Counted from the stretch's first letter, positions 1 through 6,575 are shown. The stretch: DNA of 6,750 nt from Vulcanimicrobiota bacterium (GCA_028287545.1 JAQBPL010000303.1:1-6750); one strand, 5' to 3'. The notes: generated from the sequence alone by a model not told the origin. Numbers and translations are program-made.

Positions 1-1127
1 GGGGCGTTGCGGACGTGGACGACGCCTTCGGATCCTTCGAAGACGAAGTCGTCGACCAGGCCGCCGTCGGAGGTCATCGCCTGCGCGCGCACGCCGGAGG
101 GGCCGGGGAGGCAATCCTCGGGCTGCAGTTCGGGGATGTAGCGCTGCAGCGCGCCGACGTATGCCGAACGCACGAGGTCGCGATACATCTCGCCCGCGCC
201 CATCTTCCAATACTTCGCGGCCATCTTGAAGAAGCCGGGATACGTGATCGAATCCCACAGCTCCGCCGGGTTGATGGTGAAGAACGAGTAGCCTTCGCGC
301 GCGAAGGCGAGCACGGCGTTCGGGCCGAGCCAGATCGAGCCGTCCATCCGCGGCGTGAAGTGCACGCCCAGGAACGGGAACTCGGGATCCGGGACCGGAT
401 AGATGTTGCCCTGGACGAGGTGCGCCTTCTCCGGCTTGAGGATGAGGTAGTCGCCTCGGAACGGGACGATCTTCGGATCGACGTTGCCGCCGGTCATCCG
501 GCCGAGCTTGTCGCTCTGCAGGCCGCCGCAGGTCACCACGGCACGCGCCTGAATCTCACCCTTGGGGGTCTTGAGCACGGTGACGTTTCCGCGCCGCTCG
601 ATGCGCGTCACCTCGTGGCTCAGGAACATGTCGGCGCCCATCTCTTTGGCGTCCTCGCCGTAGCTGCGCGCGACCAAGCCCCAGTCGACGATGCCGGTCA
701 CCGGCGAGAAGATCGCCTTGATGCCGCGGCAGTGCGGTTCGCGCTCCGCGATCTGGGCCGCGTCGAGTTTCTCGAGACCCTCGACGCCGTTCTGCTGGCC
801 GCGGACCCAGAGGTCGTCGAGCCGGCCGAGTTCGGACTCCTCGGTCGCGACGATCAGCTTGCCGACGTTCTTGTACTCGATCCCCTTGGCGTCGCAGTAC
901 TCCCAGGCCAGCTTGCGCCCTTCGATGCAGAGCTTCGCCTTGAGCGAGCCCGGCTTGTAATAGATCCCGGAGTGGATAACGCCGCTGTTGTGGCCGGTCT
1001 GGTGTTTGCTCCAGACGTCCTCTTTCTCGACGTTCGCGATGCGCAGGCTCGGGTGGCGGAGGAGGAGTTCGCGCGTGGTGGCAAGCCCGACGATGCCCCC
1101 GCCGACAACAGCGATGTCGTAGACCAT
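1..1127 (-). CDS. lhgO: L-2-hydroxyglutarate oxidase LhgO, 3' end cut by window edge
   Basis: This is an FAD-dependent enzyme that oxidises L-2-hydroxyglutarate to 2-oxoglutarate, clearing a by-product of central metabolism and passing electrons to the quinone pool or to oxygen. Reading the minus strand from the ATG at 1125-1127 gives MVYDIAVVGGGIVGLATTRE, with the dinucleotide-binding GGGIVG at residues 9-14. The family signature HQTGHNSGVIHSGIYY follows at residues 42-57, then YKPGSLKAKLC. The frame stays open for 375 codons to the window edge, ending in GVVHVRNAP. Full-length relatives are about 400-420 residues, so only the last few dozen residues are missing. An in-frame TAG lies upstream of the ATG, and no other ATG lies between. 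AAGGA sits only one base before the ATG, so the ribosome site is poor. The catalytic identity is firm. Whether it belongs to an operon downstream cannot be seen. Confidence 0.93.
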   Translation of the reverse strand, partial: MVYDIAVVGGGIVGLATTRELLLRHPSLRIANVEKEDVWSKHQTGHNSGVIHSGIYYKPGSLKAKLCIEGRKLAWEYCDAKGIEYKNVGKLIVATEESELGRLDDLWVRGQQNGVEGLEKLDAAQIAEREPHCRGIKAIFSPVTGIVDWGLVARSYGEDAKEMGADMFLSHEVTRIERRGNVTVLKTPKGEIQARAVVTCGGLQSDKLGRMTGGNVDPKIVPFRGDYLILKPEKAHLVQGNIYPVPDPEFPFLGVHFTPRMDGSIWLGPNAVLAFAREGYSFFTINPAELWDSITYPGFFKMAAKYWKMGAGEMYRDLVRSAYVGALQRYIPELQPEDCLPGPSGVRAQAMTSDGGLVDDFVFEGSEGVVHVRNA

Positions 1128-1181
1128 ATCCTTCGTATTCTGCCTGAATCCTGAGGCTGCCCGCTACGACTTCGTACCGTC

Positions 1182-1199
1182 GGGCCGGGTTAGCGGCCC
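1182..1199 (-). other. GC-rich hairpin in the lhgO leader
   Basis: GGGCCG at 1182-1187 and CGGCCC at 1194-1199 are perfect inverted repeats around a 6-base loop. On the minus strand this forms a strong short stem about 55 bases before the lhgO start. No run of U follows on either strand, so it is not a standard intrinsic terminator. It may be a leader structure or chance in GC-rich DNA. Confidence 0.3.
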
Positions 1200-1259
1200 C
1201 GCCTTGCGTCCCTGCGCAGGTGCTTGACTTGCCGAGCCCCGACGCCGACCCGGCGCCGC

Positions 1260-1295
1260 GCCTCGGACCCTCGGCTGGCGCTCCCGGGCTGAGGC
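1260..1295 (-). terminator. Possible hairpin terminator after the PEP-mutase-like gene
   Basis: GCCTCGGACC at 1260-1269 can pair with GGGCTGAGGC at 1286-1295, allowing one G-T wobble and one mismatch, with a loop of about 16 bases. It begins immediately beyond the stop codon at 1297-1299 on the minus strand, which is where a terminator would sit. It lacks a U tract, so the call rests on position and pairing only. Confidence 0.3.
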
Positions 1296-1296
1296 A

Positions 1297-2058
1297 CTAG
1301 CCGGCGTACAACGTCGTTGCCGCGGCCTTCAACGCCTCCATCGCTTTGATGAACGGTATCGGTCCAAAGCTGATGCGCGCCACGCCGAGTTCAGAGAGTT
1401 TCGAGGGCTCCGGCACGCCGTCGAACATCATGACGTTGACCGGCAGCGCGCTCGCCGCGCAAATGTCCCTAATCAGCGCTTCGCTGCGCAAGCCCGGCAC
1501 GAAAAAGCCGGAAGCGCCGGCGTCCGCGTAGGCGGCTGCCCGCTCCTTCGCCGCATTCATCAGCGAAGACGGCTCCGCATCGGAGGCGAGAAATAGGTCT
1601 GTCCTGGCGTTGATGAACAACGGAATGCCACGCTCACTCGCCGCCTTGCGGATCGCCGCGATCCGGCGGCTTTGCTGCTCCACGCCGTGCAGGCCCTCTC
1701 CCGAGACGACGCGATCCTCGAAATTGATTCCGATCACGCCGGCGTCCAGAAGCTTTGAGACATTCGCCGCCAGAATGTCGACGTTTTCCCCATAACCGCC
1801 CTCGAAGTCGACCGTGAGCGGGACCTCCAGCATCGCCGCCATCCGCGCTATGATCTGGTCGACCAGCGCAATCGGTATCGCCTCGCCATCCTCGTAGCCG
1901 TGCGCCGCCGCAACCGCCCAGCTGCTGGTCGCGATCGCGGGCGCACCAGCGTCCGCAACGGCTTTCGCGCTTCCGGCGTCCCACGCATTGTAGAGTACCA
2001 GTGGGGCGCCCTTCACATGAAGCGTGCTGAAGGTGTTCGCTCGTTCGACCTGGTTCAT
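1297..2058 (-). CDS. Isocitrate lyase/PEP mutase family protein
   Basis: This 253-residue protein is a TIM-barrel member of the isocitrate lyase/phosphoenolpyruvate mutase superfamily, whose members make or break C-C or P-C bonds in 2-oxo acids. Visible motifs are NAWDAGSA (24-31), TVDFEGGYG (82-90, with the metal-site acids D84 and E86), INFED (111-115), INARTD (149-154) and FGPIPF (231-236). The KKCGH loop that carries the catalytic cysteine of isocitrate and methylisocitrate lyases is absent: the loop after INFED reads RVVSGEGLHG. It is therefore probably neither AceA nor PrpB, and the true reaction is unknown. Three in-frame starts exist (GTG at 2085, ATG at 2073, ATG at 2058). I chose 2058 because GGAG lies 9 bases before it. 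It is the second gene of an operon, 38 bases after the oxidoreductase. Confidence 0.85.
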   Translation of the reverse strand: MNQVERANTFSTLHVKGAPLVLYNAWDAGSAKAVADAGAPAIATSSWAVAAAHGYEDGEAIPIALVDQIIARMAAMLEVPLTVDFEGGYGENVDILAANVSKLLDAGVIGINFEDRVVSGEGLHGVEQQSRRIAAIRKAASERGIPLFINARTDLFLASDAEPSSLMNAAKERAAAYADAGASGFFVPGLRSEALIRDICAASALPVNVMMFDGVPEPSKLSELGVARISFGPIPFIKAMEALKAAATTLYAG

Positions 2059-2096
2059 GGTGTCTTTCTCCATCGTTTGCAGCACGCGAGGCGCAG

Positions 2097-3146
2097 CTAT
2101 TCGCTGCCTTCAATTTCGAACGTCAGATGTTCCGGAGCGAGCGCCCGCAAGAACTTGGGCGCATCGAAGATCTCGCCTGGCGAAAAAACGCCGCGTCCCT
2201 CAATCTCGCCATCGAGGATGCGTTGGACGGCTTCGACGACAAGCGGCGCCGTGAAAGCATAGATGTCGCGTCCGCGCGCTATCGCACGGCGTGTTCCCGT
2301 TCCATTGCGGGCGATTACATCCAGCAGGAACGTCTGCGCCGAACGCCCCGTCTCGTCGGCGGGCGTCGGCGGAGGCGTGGCGGAATCGCGAAGATCGCGC
2401 AGCGGCGCGAGGTTGAGATAGGTGCGAAGATTGGACACGCGCAGGTGACGGCCGATCAGGACCGTTTCGGTGAACGGCAGTTCAGTGACATCCTGGACAC
2501 CGAATGGCTCGGGGAAATTCCATGACGCGCTCGGTGCCGGATCTGCCAGCGGTTTGAGTTCTCTGTCCGCAATGACGAGTCGCGTGGCTGTATTTCGGCG
2601 CCCGGTGAGCCGCGTGCCTTGCGTCGGCCGCCAGCTGTCCAGCGCGATCCCAATGCGGATCTCGTCGGCGGCCGCCCAGTCTCCCATCGCCGCCGTAGCG
2701 AGGAGGTCACCAAGGCCGCCATAAAATCCCATGGCGGGGACAACGATGATTTCGGTCTCACGTGCAGGCGCGGCAAACCGCTCGAAGGTCGCCAGGGCAC
2801 TCGGCTGCTCCGCGGTCACATCCAAATAGTGGGCGCGCGCGCGCAATGCCGCCGCAACGAGCGGCTCCGCCGTGTCGAGAAACGGGCCCGCGCAGTTTAC
2901 GACTGCCGCCACGCCGGCGAGAGCCCGATCGAGCGATGCCGGGTCTTCGACGATGGCGATTTTGGTTTCCACGCCGCGGTCTTCGAAACCCGACGCAGCC
3001 AACCGCGCCGCATCGCGACCAATCGCGATCGGCGAAAGCCCGCGACGGATCAGTTCCGCCACGACGAACCGTCCCGTGTGTCCCGAAGCCCCAAAAACGG
3101 CGACCGTTCGTCCCGCTTGCGGGGACGCCGGATGTCGAGCGATCAT
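2097..3146 (-). CDS. Saccharopine dehydrogenase NADP-binding-domain oxidoreductase
   Basis: This 349-residue soluble protein has an N-terminal Rossmann fold of the saccharopine dehydrogenase NADP-binding family. The nucleotide loop is GASGHTG (19-25), after the strand TVAVF. VVNCAGPF (82-89), HYLDVTAEQ (106-114) and GFYGGLGDLLA (140-150) are typical of this family and of the related trans-acting enoyl reductases. The C-terminal half (about 155-349) would form the substrate domain and does not point to a substrate. A true lysine-pathway role is unlikely, since no lysine genes are nearby and the family is broad. The ATG at 3144-3146 is preceded by GGAGG with a 4-base gap, a strong ribosome site. 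It is the promoter-proximal gene of the operon with the PEP-mutase-like gene and lies divergent to a TetR gene. Expression is probably held down by that repressor and induced by a small molecule, perhaps a substrate of this enzyme. Confidence 0.85.
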   Translation of the reverse strand: MIARHPASPQAGRTVAVFGASGHTGRFVVAELIRRGLSPIAIGRDAARLAASGFEDRGVETKIAIVEDPASLDRALAGVAAVVNCAGPFLDTAEPLVAAALRARAHYLDVTAEQPSALATFERFAAPARETEIIVVPAMGFYGGLGDLLATAAMGDWAAADEIRIGIALDSWRPTQGTRLTGRRNTATRLVIADRELKPLADPAPSASWNFPEPFGVQDVTELPFTETVLIGRHLRVSNLRTYLNLAPLRDLRDSATPPPTPADETGRSAQTFLLDVIARNGTGTRRAIARGRDIYAFTAPLVVEAVQRILDGEIEGRGVFSPGEIFDAPKFLRALAPEHLTFEIEGSE

Positions 3147-3159
3147 GATCCCTCCATGC

Positions 3160-3175
3160 TACAGACCTGTCTGTC
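3160..3175. promoter_or_regulatory. TetR operator O2, just downstream of the -10
   Basis: The sequence TACAGACCTGTCTGTC contains the arms ACAGAC and GTCTGT (perfect inverted repeats) around a 2-base centre. It covers the predicted transcription start and early leader of the minus-strand operon. It shares its arm sequence with the second site at 3185-3200, and both lie next to a TetR gene, the classic arrangement for an autoregulated repressor. Confidence 0.7.
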
Positions 3176-3180
3176 TCCGA

Positions 3181-3209
3181 ACAATACAAACAGGTCTGTA
3201 GCGTGTCAA
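3181..3209 (-). promoter_or_regulatory. Sigma70-type promoter of the oxidoreductase operon
   Basis: On the minus strand a perfect -35 TTGACA (3209-3204) is followed by exactly 17 bases and a -10 TATTGT (3186-3181), which matches TATAAT at four of six positions. The expected start is near 3174, giving a leader of about 28 bases that contains the GGAGG ribosome site. The perfect -35, ideal spacing and placement upstream of the ATG at 3146 make this a strong prediction. The position of the palindromes implies control by steric repression. Confidence 0.75.
3185..3200. promoter_or_regulatory. TetR operator O1, inside the -35/-10 spacer
   Basis: The sequence TACAAACAGGTCTGTA has arms TACAAAC and GTCTGTA that pair at six of seven positions around a 2-base centre. 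It fills most of the 17-base spacer between the -35 and -10 of the oxidoreductase operon and overlaps the -10 by two bases, so a bound protein would block RNA polymerase directly. Seen together, 3158-3170 and 3190-3202 form a perfect 13-base inverted repeat (gctacagacctgt / acaggtctgtagc). The site centres are 25 bases apart. Confidence 0.7.
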
Positions 3210-3234
3210 GGGCATACGTGCTACAGTTTCAATC

Positions 3235-3240
3235 TGGAGG
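3235..3240 (+). promoter_or_regulatory. Ribosome binding site of the TetR gene
   Basis: TGGAGG lies 7 bases upstream of the ATG at 3248 and fixes that codon as the start. Confidence 0.7.
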
Positions 3241-3247
3241 CCCTTGA

Positions 3248-3859
3248 ATGCGACATCGTGCAGCCGCCGGCAGCGGCGACGGCCCTCCCCATAGCTCCGT
3301 TGATGTGAGAGATCGCATCCTCGAAACGGCGTCCGCGCTCTTCTATCGCAGAGGCGTGCATGCCGTGGGCGTGGACCTTGTCGTGGAAAAAGCCGGCGTC
3401 GCCAAGACAAGCCTTTATCGACATTTTCGGACCAAGGACGACCTGATTGCCGCGTTCCTTCACCGGGAGGACGAGGATTTCTGGAAGTGCTGGGACGGTG
3501 TCGCGCAACGGCATCATGCTGACGCCCAGGCGGAACTCGAGGCGCAGCTGGAATGGATCGGAGAACGCGTCGGCCGGCCAAATTATCGCGGATGCCCGCA
3601 GCTCAACGTCGCCGCCGAGTTTCCCGCTGCGGATCATCCCGCCCGCGCCGTCGCCACCGCGCACAAGCGAGAGCTGCGCCGTCGCCTCACAGACATCTCC
3701 GAACGACTGCACGCGAAGCGTCCGAATGAGCTGGCGGCGCAGTTGTCACTGCTTATCAATGGCGCCTTCGTCAGTTCGCAGCTGCTCTCGGCGGATGAAG
3801 CGACCCCCGTCCTTCTGGCGGCGTCTCGCGCGCTGACTGCGGCTGCCCGTAAGGGATAG
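3248..3859 (+). CDS. TetR/AcrR-family transcriptional repressor, LmrA/YxaF-like
   Basis: This 203-residue DNA-binding repressor has the TetR helix-turn-helix at about residues 23-68: RDRILETASALFYRRG, then VDLVVEKAGVAKTSLYRHF and RTKDDLIAAFL. The C-terminal ligand domain carries RGCPQLNVAAEFP (114-126) and DHPARAVATAHK (129-140), features I associate with the LmrA/YxaF-type subgroup whose regulators bind boxes built on GTCT/AGAC arms. That fits the two palindromes in the divergent region. The ATG at 3248 is preceded by TGGAGG with a 7-base gap. The gene is divergent from the oxidoreductase operon by 101 bases, so it most likely represses that operon and itself. I see no convincing separate promoter for it: a TACAGT at 3222-3227 lacks a partner -35. 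The inducer is unknown. Family assignment is firm, subgroup moderately so. Confidence 0.9.
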   Translation: MRHRAAAGSGDGPPHSSVDVRDRILETASALFYRRGVHAVGVDLVVEKAGVAKTSLYRHFRTKDDLIAAFLHREDEDFWKCWDGVAQRHHADAQAELEAQLEWIGERVGRPNYRGCPQLNVAAEFPAADHPARAVATAHKRELRRRLTDISERLHAKRPNELAAQLSLLINGAFVSSQLLSADEATPVLLAASRALTAAARKG

Positions 3860-3971
3860 GGGCGGCGCTCCTTCGACCGCACTGCCGGCGATGCGCTTCC
3901 CGAGTGCTGTGCACGAACTCCGAATTCTCGGCGCACAGGGAACGGCACTGCGGATCGCGGAGCCCTCGGCC

Positions 3972-5576
3972 ATGCTGACCGCCCCGCGCACCCTCACGCC
4001 GTTCCGCAACGAACCGATCCGCGATTTCTCCGATCTCGCCGACCGCCTGGCGATGGAGGACGCGCTGGCTCGCGCGCGGGCTGGCCTGGGCCGGCGCTGG
4101 CCGCTGTTGATCGACGGGCAGAAAATTCACGGGGGACGGACGATCCCTTCGGTCAACCCGGCTCGCCCGAGCGAGCTCGTCGGCGAGGTCGACGAGGCGA
4201 CGCCGGAGCAGGCGTCGCGCGCGCTCGACGTCGCGACCGAGCGCTTCGCGACGTGGAAGACGACGACGGCCGAGGCGCGGGCGGACTTCCTGCTGCGCGC
4301 GGCCGAGCGCATCCGCGCGACCAAGGACGACTGGAACGCGCTGTTGGTGCTCGAGGTCGGCAAACCGTGGATCGAAGCCGACGCCGACACGGCCGAGGCG
4401 ATCGATTTCCTCGAGTTCTATGCGCGCGAGGCGCTGCGGCTGGCCAGCCCGCCGCCGCTCACGCAGATCGCGGGCGAACGCAATCGCCTCGTCTACCTGC
4501 CGCTCGGCGTCGGGGTGGTGATCCCGCCCTGGAACTTCGCCTTTGCGATCATGGCCGGGATGTCGGCGGCGGCGATCGTCACCGGCAACACCGCGATCCT
4601 CAAGCCGTCGCCCGACGCCGCGGTGATCGCCGCCGCGTTCGTCGACCTCATGCACGAGCTCGGCCTGCCGCCGGGCGTCTTGAACTTCGTCCCGGGTGAC
4701 GGTCCCACGGTCGGCGAGCAGCTGGTCACCGACCCGCGTACGCGCTTCATCTCGTTCACCGGGTCGAAGGGCGTCGGGTTGCGGATCACCGAGCTGGCGG
4801 CGAAGGCCCAGCCCGGCCAGCGCTGGATCAAGCGGACGATCGCGGAGATGGGCGGCAAGGACGCGATCGTCGTCGCGGACGATGCCGATCTCGACGCGGC
4901 CGTCGCCGGCGTCGTCGCCGCCGCGTTCGGCTTCTCGGGCCAGAAATGCTCGGCGTGCTCGCGCGCGATCGTGGACGAACGGCTTTACGACGCCTTCATC
5001 GAGAAGCTCGTCCCGGCGATCCGGGCTCTGGCGGTCGGCGATCCGGCGGCGCACGGTACCGCGGTCGGGCCGGTGATCAACCAGAAGGCGGTCGAGAAGA
5101 TCCTCGGCTACGTCGAGATCGGGCGCGGCGAGGGCCGGCTGCTCACCGGCGGTAGGCGGGCGGCCGGCGAGGGATTTTTCATCGAGCCGACGGCCTTCGC
5201 CGACGTCGACTCGCGCGCGAGGATCGCGCAAGAAGAAGTGTTCGGGCCGTTTCTCGCGGTCATCAAAGCGCGGGACTACGACGACGCGCTCCGTATCGCG
5301 AACGACACAGAGTTCGGACTCACCGGCGCGGTGTTCTCCGCCAGCGAGGAACGGCTACGCCGCGCCGAGGACGAGTTCTTCGTCGGTAACTTGTATCTCA
5401 ATCGCAAGTGCACCGGGGCGCTGGTCGGCGGGCAGCCGTTCGGCGGCTTCAACATGAGCGGCACCGATTCGAAGGCCGGCGGCTACGACTACCTGCTGCT
5501 CTTCACGCAAGGAAAGTCGATCTCGCGCAAGATCGCGGCGCATGCCGCGGACGATCTCGCGGCGGGGATGGACTAA
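3972..5576 (+). CDS. pruA: L-glutamate gamma-semialdehyde dehydrogenase (P5C dehydrogenase)
   Basis: This NAD-dependent aldehyde dehydrogenase oxidises L-glutamate gamma-semialdehyde, the open form of 1-pyrroline-5-carboxylate, to glutamate in proline and arginine/ornithine breakdown. The 534 residues match the single-domain RocA/PruA type in length and order: LTPFRNEPIRDFSD at the N-terminus, PWNF (186-189), the cofactor lysine in LKPS (K211), FTGS (262-265), EMGGKD with the general base E292, and GQKCSACSR with the catalytic C326. EEVFGPF follows at 421-427, and the characteristic QPFGGFNMSGTDSKAGG lies at 488-504. No proline dehydrogenase domain is fused. The frame is open from an ATG at 3891, but that codon has no ribosome site and adds 27 residues unlike the family. 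The ATG at 3972 has GGAG 9 bases upstream and gives the expected N-terminus. It is co-directional with the TetR gene, 112 bases downstream, and probably transcribed separately. Confidence 0.93.
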   Translation: MLTAPRTLTPFRNEPIRDFSDLADRLAMEDALARARAGLGRRWPLLIDGQKIHGGRTIPSVNPARPSELVGEVDEATPEQASRALDVATERFATWKTTTAEARADFLLRAAERIRATKDDWNALLVLEVGKPWIEADADTAEAIDFLEFYAREALRLASPPPLTQIAGERNRLVYLPLGVGVVIPPWNFAFAIMAGMSAAAIVTGNTAILKPSPDAAVIAAAFVDLMHELGLPPGVLNFVPGDGPTVGEQLVTDPRTRFISFTGSKGVGLRITELAAKAQPGQRWIKRTIAEMGGKDAIVVADDADLDAAVAGVVAAAFGFSGQKCSACSRAIVDERLYDAFIEKLVPAIRALAVGDPAAHGTAVGPVINQKAVEKILGYVEIGRGEGRLLTGGRRAAGEGFFIEPTAFADVDSRARIAQEEVFGPFLAVIKARDYDDALRIANDTEFGLTGAVFSASEERLRRAEDEFFVGNLYLNRKCTGALVGGQPFGGFNMSGTDSKAGGYDYLLLFTQGKSISRKIAAHAADDLAAGMD

Positions 5577-5580
5577 CCGG

Positions 5581-6546
5581 CTACGTTTGCGGCGCGAACG
5601 GGTCGGGCGCGGTGCTCACCCGGTCGCGGCCGCCGCGCTTCGCCGCGTAGAGACCGTCGTCGGCGGCGGCGATCAGGCGCTTCGGGTCGCCGGAGGCGAC
5701 CGGCCGCGTGCACGCCGCGCCGCAGGTGATGGTCACGATCCGGCGCGGGTTGTCGTCGTGCGGGATCGCCTGCGCCGCGATCGCCGCGCGCATCGTCTCG
5801 GCGATCGTGGTCGCGCCGATGATGTCGGCGCCGGGTAGGATCGCACAGAACTCCTCGCCGCCGACGCGCGCCAGAAAGTCGCCCGGGCGGCGCGCCGCGT
5901 CGCGCAACGCGGCGGCGACTCGCTTGAGGCACACGTCGCCGGCGAGGTGCCCGTAGCGATCGTTGAACGACTTGAACAGGTCGATGTCGACCATGACTGC
6001 GCCGAGCGGGCTGCCCTCGCGCTGCGCCCGCCGCCACTCTTCTTCGAGCCGCTCGTCGAAGGCGCGCCGGTTGGCGATTCCGGTGAGCGGGTCGGTTCCG
6101 GCCAGGACCGCCAGCTGGTCGCGCTCCTCGCGCAGCTGCTCCTCGTGCACCCGCACCGCGAGATAGAGGGCGCACGCTCGCAGCGTGTCGACGTCCTCGT
6201 CGTCGTACGACGTCGCGTCGTCGGCCCGGATCCCGACCGCGCCGATGACGTCGCGACCGTACGGCAGCGGAACGGCAACCGCCCGTGCGCTCGCTGCGAC
6301 CTCGCCGCCGAACGCGGCCCGCACGCGGGTCAGGTCGGCCGGCGGGACGACGACGCCATCCTTATAGAGGAACAGCGGCGTGCCGGTTACCCCGATCGCC
6401 AGGTTGACCGCCGAGGCGCCGAACAGGCCGGCGAGTTCCCGGGCGAAGGCTGGGAAGAGGTCCGCAAGCGGAGCGTCGGAGGCGAGCAGCTCGGCAGTGC
6501 GTCGCACGACCGAGGTGCTGCGGGATTCGGCCGAGCCACTCAACAT
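5581..6546 (-). CDS. GAF-GGDEF diguanylate cyclase
   Basis: This enzyme is predicted to make cyclic di-GMP from two GTP. Of 321 residues, about 15-135 form a GAF-like sensor domain (FPAFARELAGLFGASAVNLAIG and later VPLPYGRDVIGAVGIRADD). A charged helical linker follows (HEEQLREERDQLAVLAG, 134-150), then a GGDEF domain from TDPLTGIANRR (151-161) to the end. The active-site motif is GGEEF (229-233), a functional variant. The metal-site acid region is MVDIDLFKSFND (185-196). The product-inhibition I-site RxxD is intact at R220-D223, exactly five residues before GGEEF. The domain ends with DDGLYAAKRGGRDRV. There is no signal peptide or membrane segment, so it is cytosolic. The frame extends to a GTG at 6621, but the ATG at 6546 has AAGGGGGG four bases upstream and is preferred. 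It is convergent with the dehydrogenase (4-base gap) and divergent from the probable rRNA leader. Confidence 0.92.
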   Translation of the reverse strand: MLSGSAESRSTSVVRRTAELLASDAPLADLFPAFARELAGLFGASAVNLAIGVTGTPLFLYKDGVVVPPADLTRVRAAFGGEVAASARAVAVPLPYGRDVIGAVGIRADDATSYDDEDVDTLRACALYLAVRVHEEQLREERDQLAVLAGTDPLTGIANRRAFDERLEEEWRRAQREGSPLGAVMVDIDLFKSFNDRYGHLAGDVCLKRVAAALRDAARRPGDFLARVGGEEFCAILPGADIIGATTIAETMRAAIAAQAIPHDDNPRRIVTITCGAACTRPVASGDPKRLIAAADDGLYAAKRGGRDRVSTAPDPFAPQT

Positions 6547-6550
6547 GTGA

Positions 6551-6558
6551 CCCCCCTT
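6551..6558 (-). promoter_or_regulatory. Ribosome binding site of the cyclase gene
   Basis: The minus strand reads AAGGGGGG followed by TCAC and the ATG at 6546. This strong purine run decides in favour of the ATG over the upstream GTG at 6621. Confidence 0.6.
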
Positions 6559-6561
6559 CTT

Positions 6562-6575
6562 TATCCTTGTGGATA
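6562..6575. repeat. Short inverted repeat in the cyclase leader
   Basis: TATCC (6562-6566) and GGATA (6571-6575) are perfect 5-base inverted repeats around TTGT, 16 to 29 bases upstream of the cyclase ATG. Read on the minus strand, part of it is CTATCCACA, one base from the DnaA-box consensus TTATCCACA. It could be a small operator or leader hairpin. A single copy is not evidence of an origin. Confidence 0.3.

Larger units (their letters stand above)
1128..1296. other. Intergenic gap between the PEP-mutase-like gene and lhgO
   Basis: No gene is visible in these 169 bases, which separate two minus-strand genes. The stretch is very GC-rich and holds two potential hairpins, listed separately. 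I could not find a convincing -35/-10 pair reading toward lhgO, so it is unclear whether lhgO has its own promoter here or is reached by read-through from the upstream operon. Confidence 0.6.

Noticed and set aside
15..1154. Open frame of 379 codons on the plus strand
   Set aside because: It is antisense to lhgO, whose minus-strand translation carries unmistakable family motifs. The plus-strand product is rich in Arg, Ala, Asp and Val with no recognisable domain, as expected for a shadow frame in high-GC DNA.
2619..3308. Plus-strand frame of 229 codons across the oxidoreductase and the divergent region
   Set aside because: It runs through the operators and promoter and overlaps the TetR start. 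Its product is arginine-rich without domain signal.
3221..3712. Minus-strand frame of 163 codons opposite the TetR gene
   Set aside because: It is antisense to a clear TetR helix-turn-helix protein and has no supporting ribosome site or family resemblance.
3907..3938. CTGTGC/GCACAG inverted repeat with a 20-base loop between the TetR and dehydrogenase genes
   Set aside because: The arms are only 6 bases, the loop is long and no U tract follows. It could be chance and does not support a terminator or operator call.
3771..5231. Open frame of 486 codons on the minus strand
   Set aside because: It lies opposite the P5C dehydrogenase, which has complete catalytic motifs. The reverse product is an Arg/Asp-rich low-complexity sequence typical of an antisense shadow.
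5573..6278. Minus-strand frames of about 180-200 codons overlapping the GGDEF gene
   Set aside because: They are out of frame with the GAF-GGDEF protein, consist of Arg/Ser/Ala-rich runs and have no motif.
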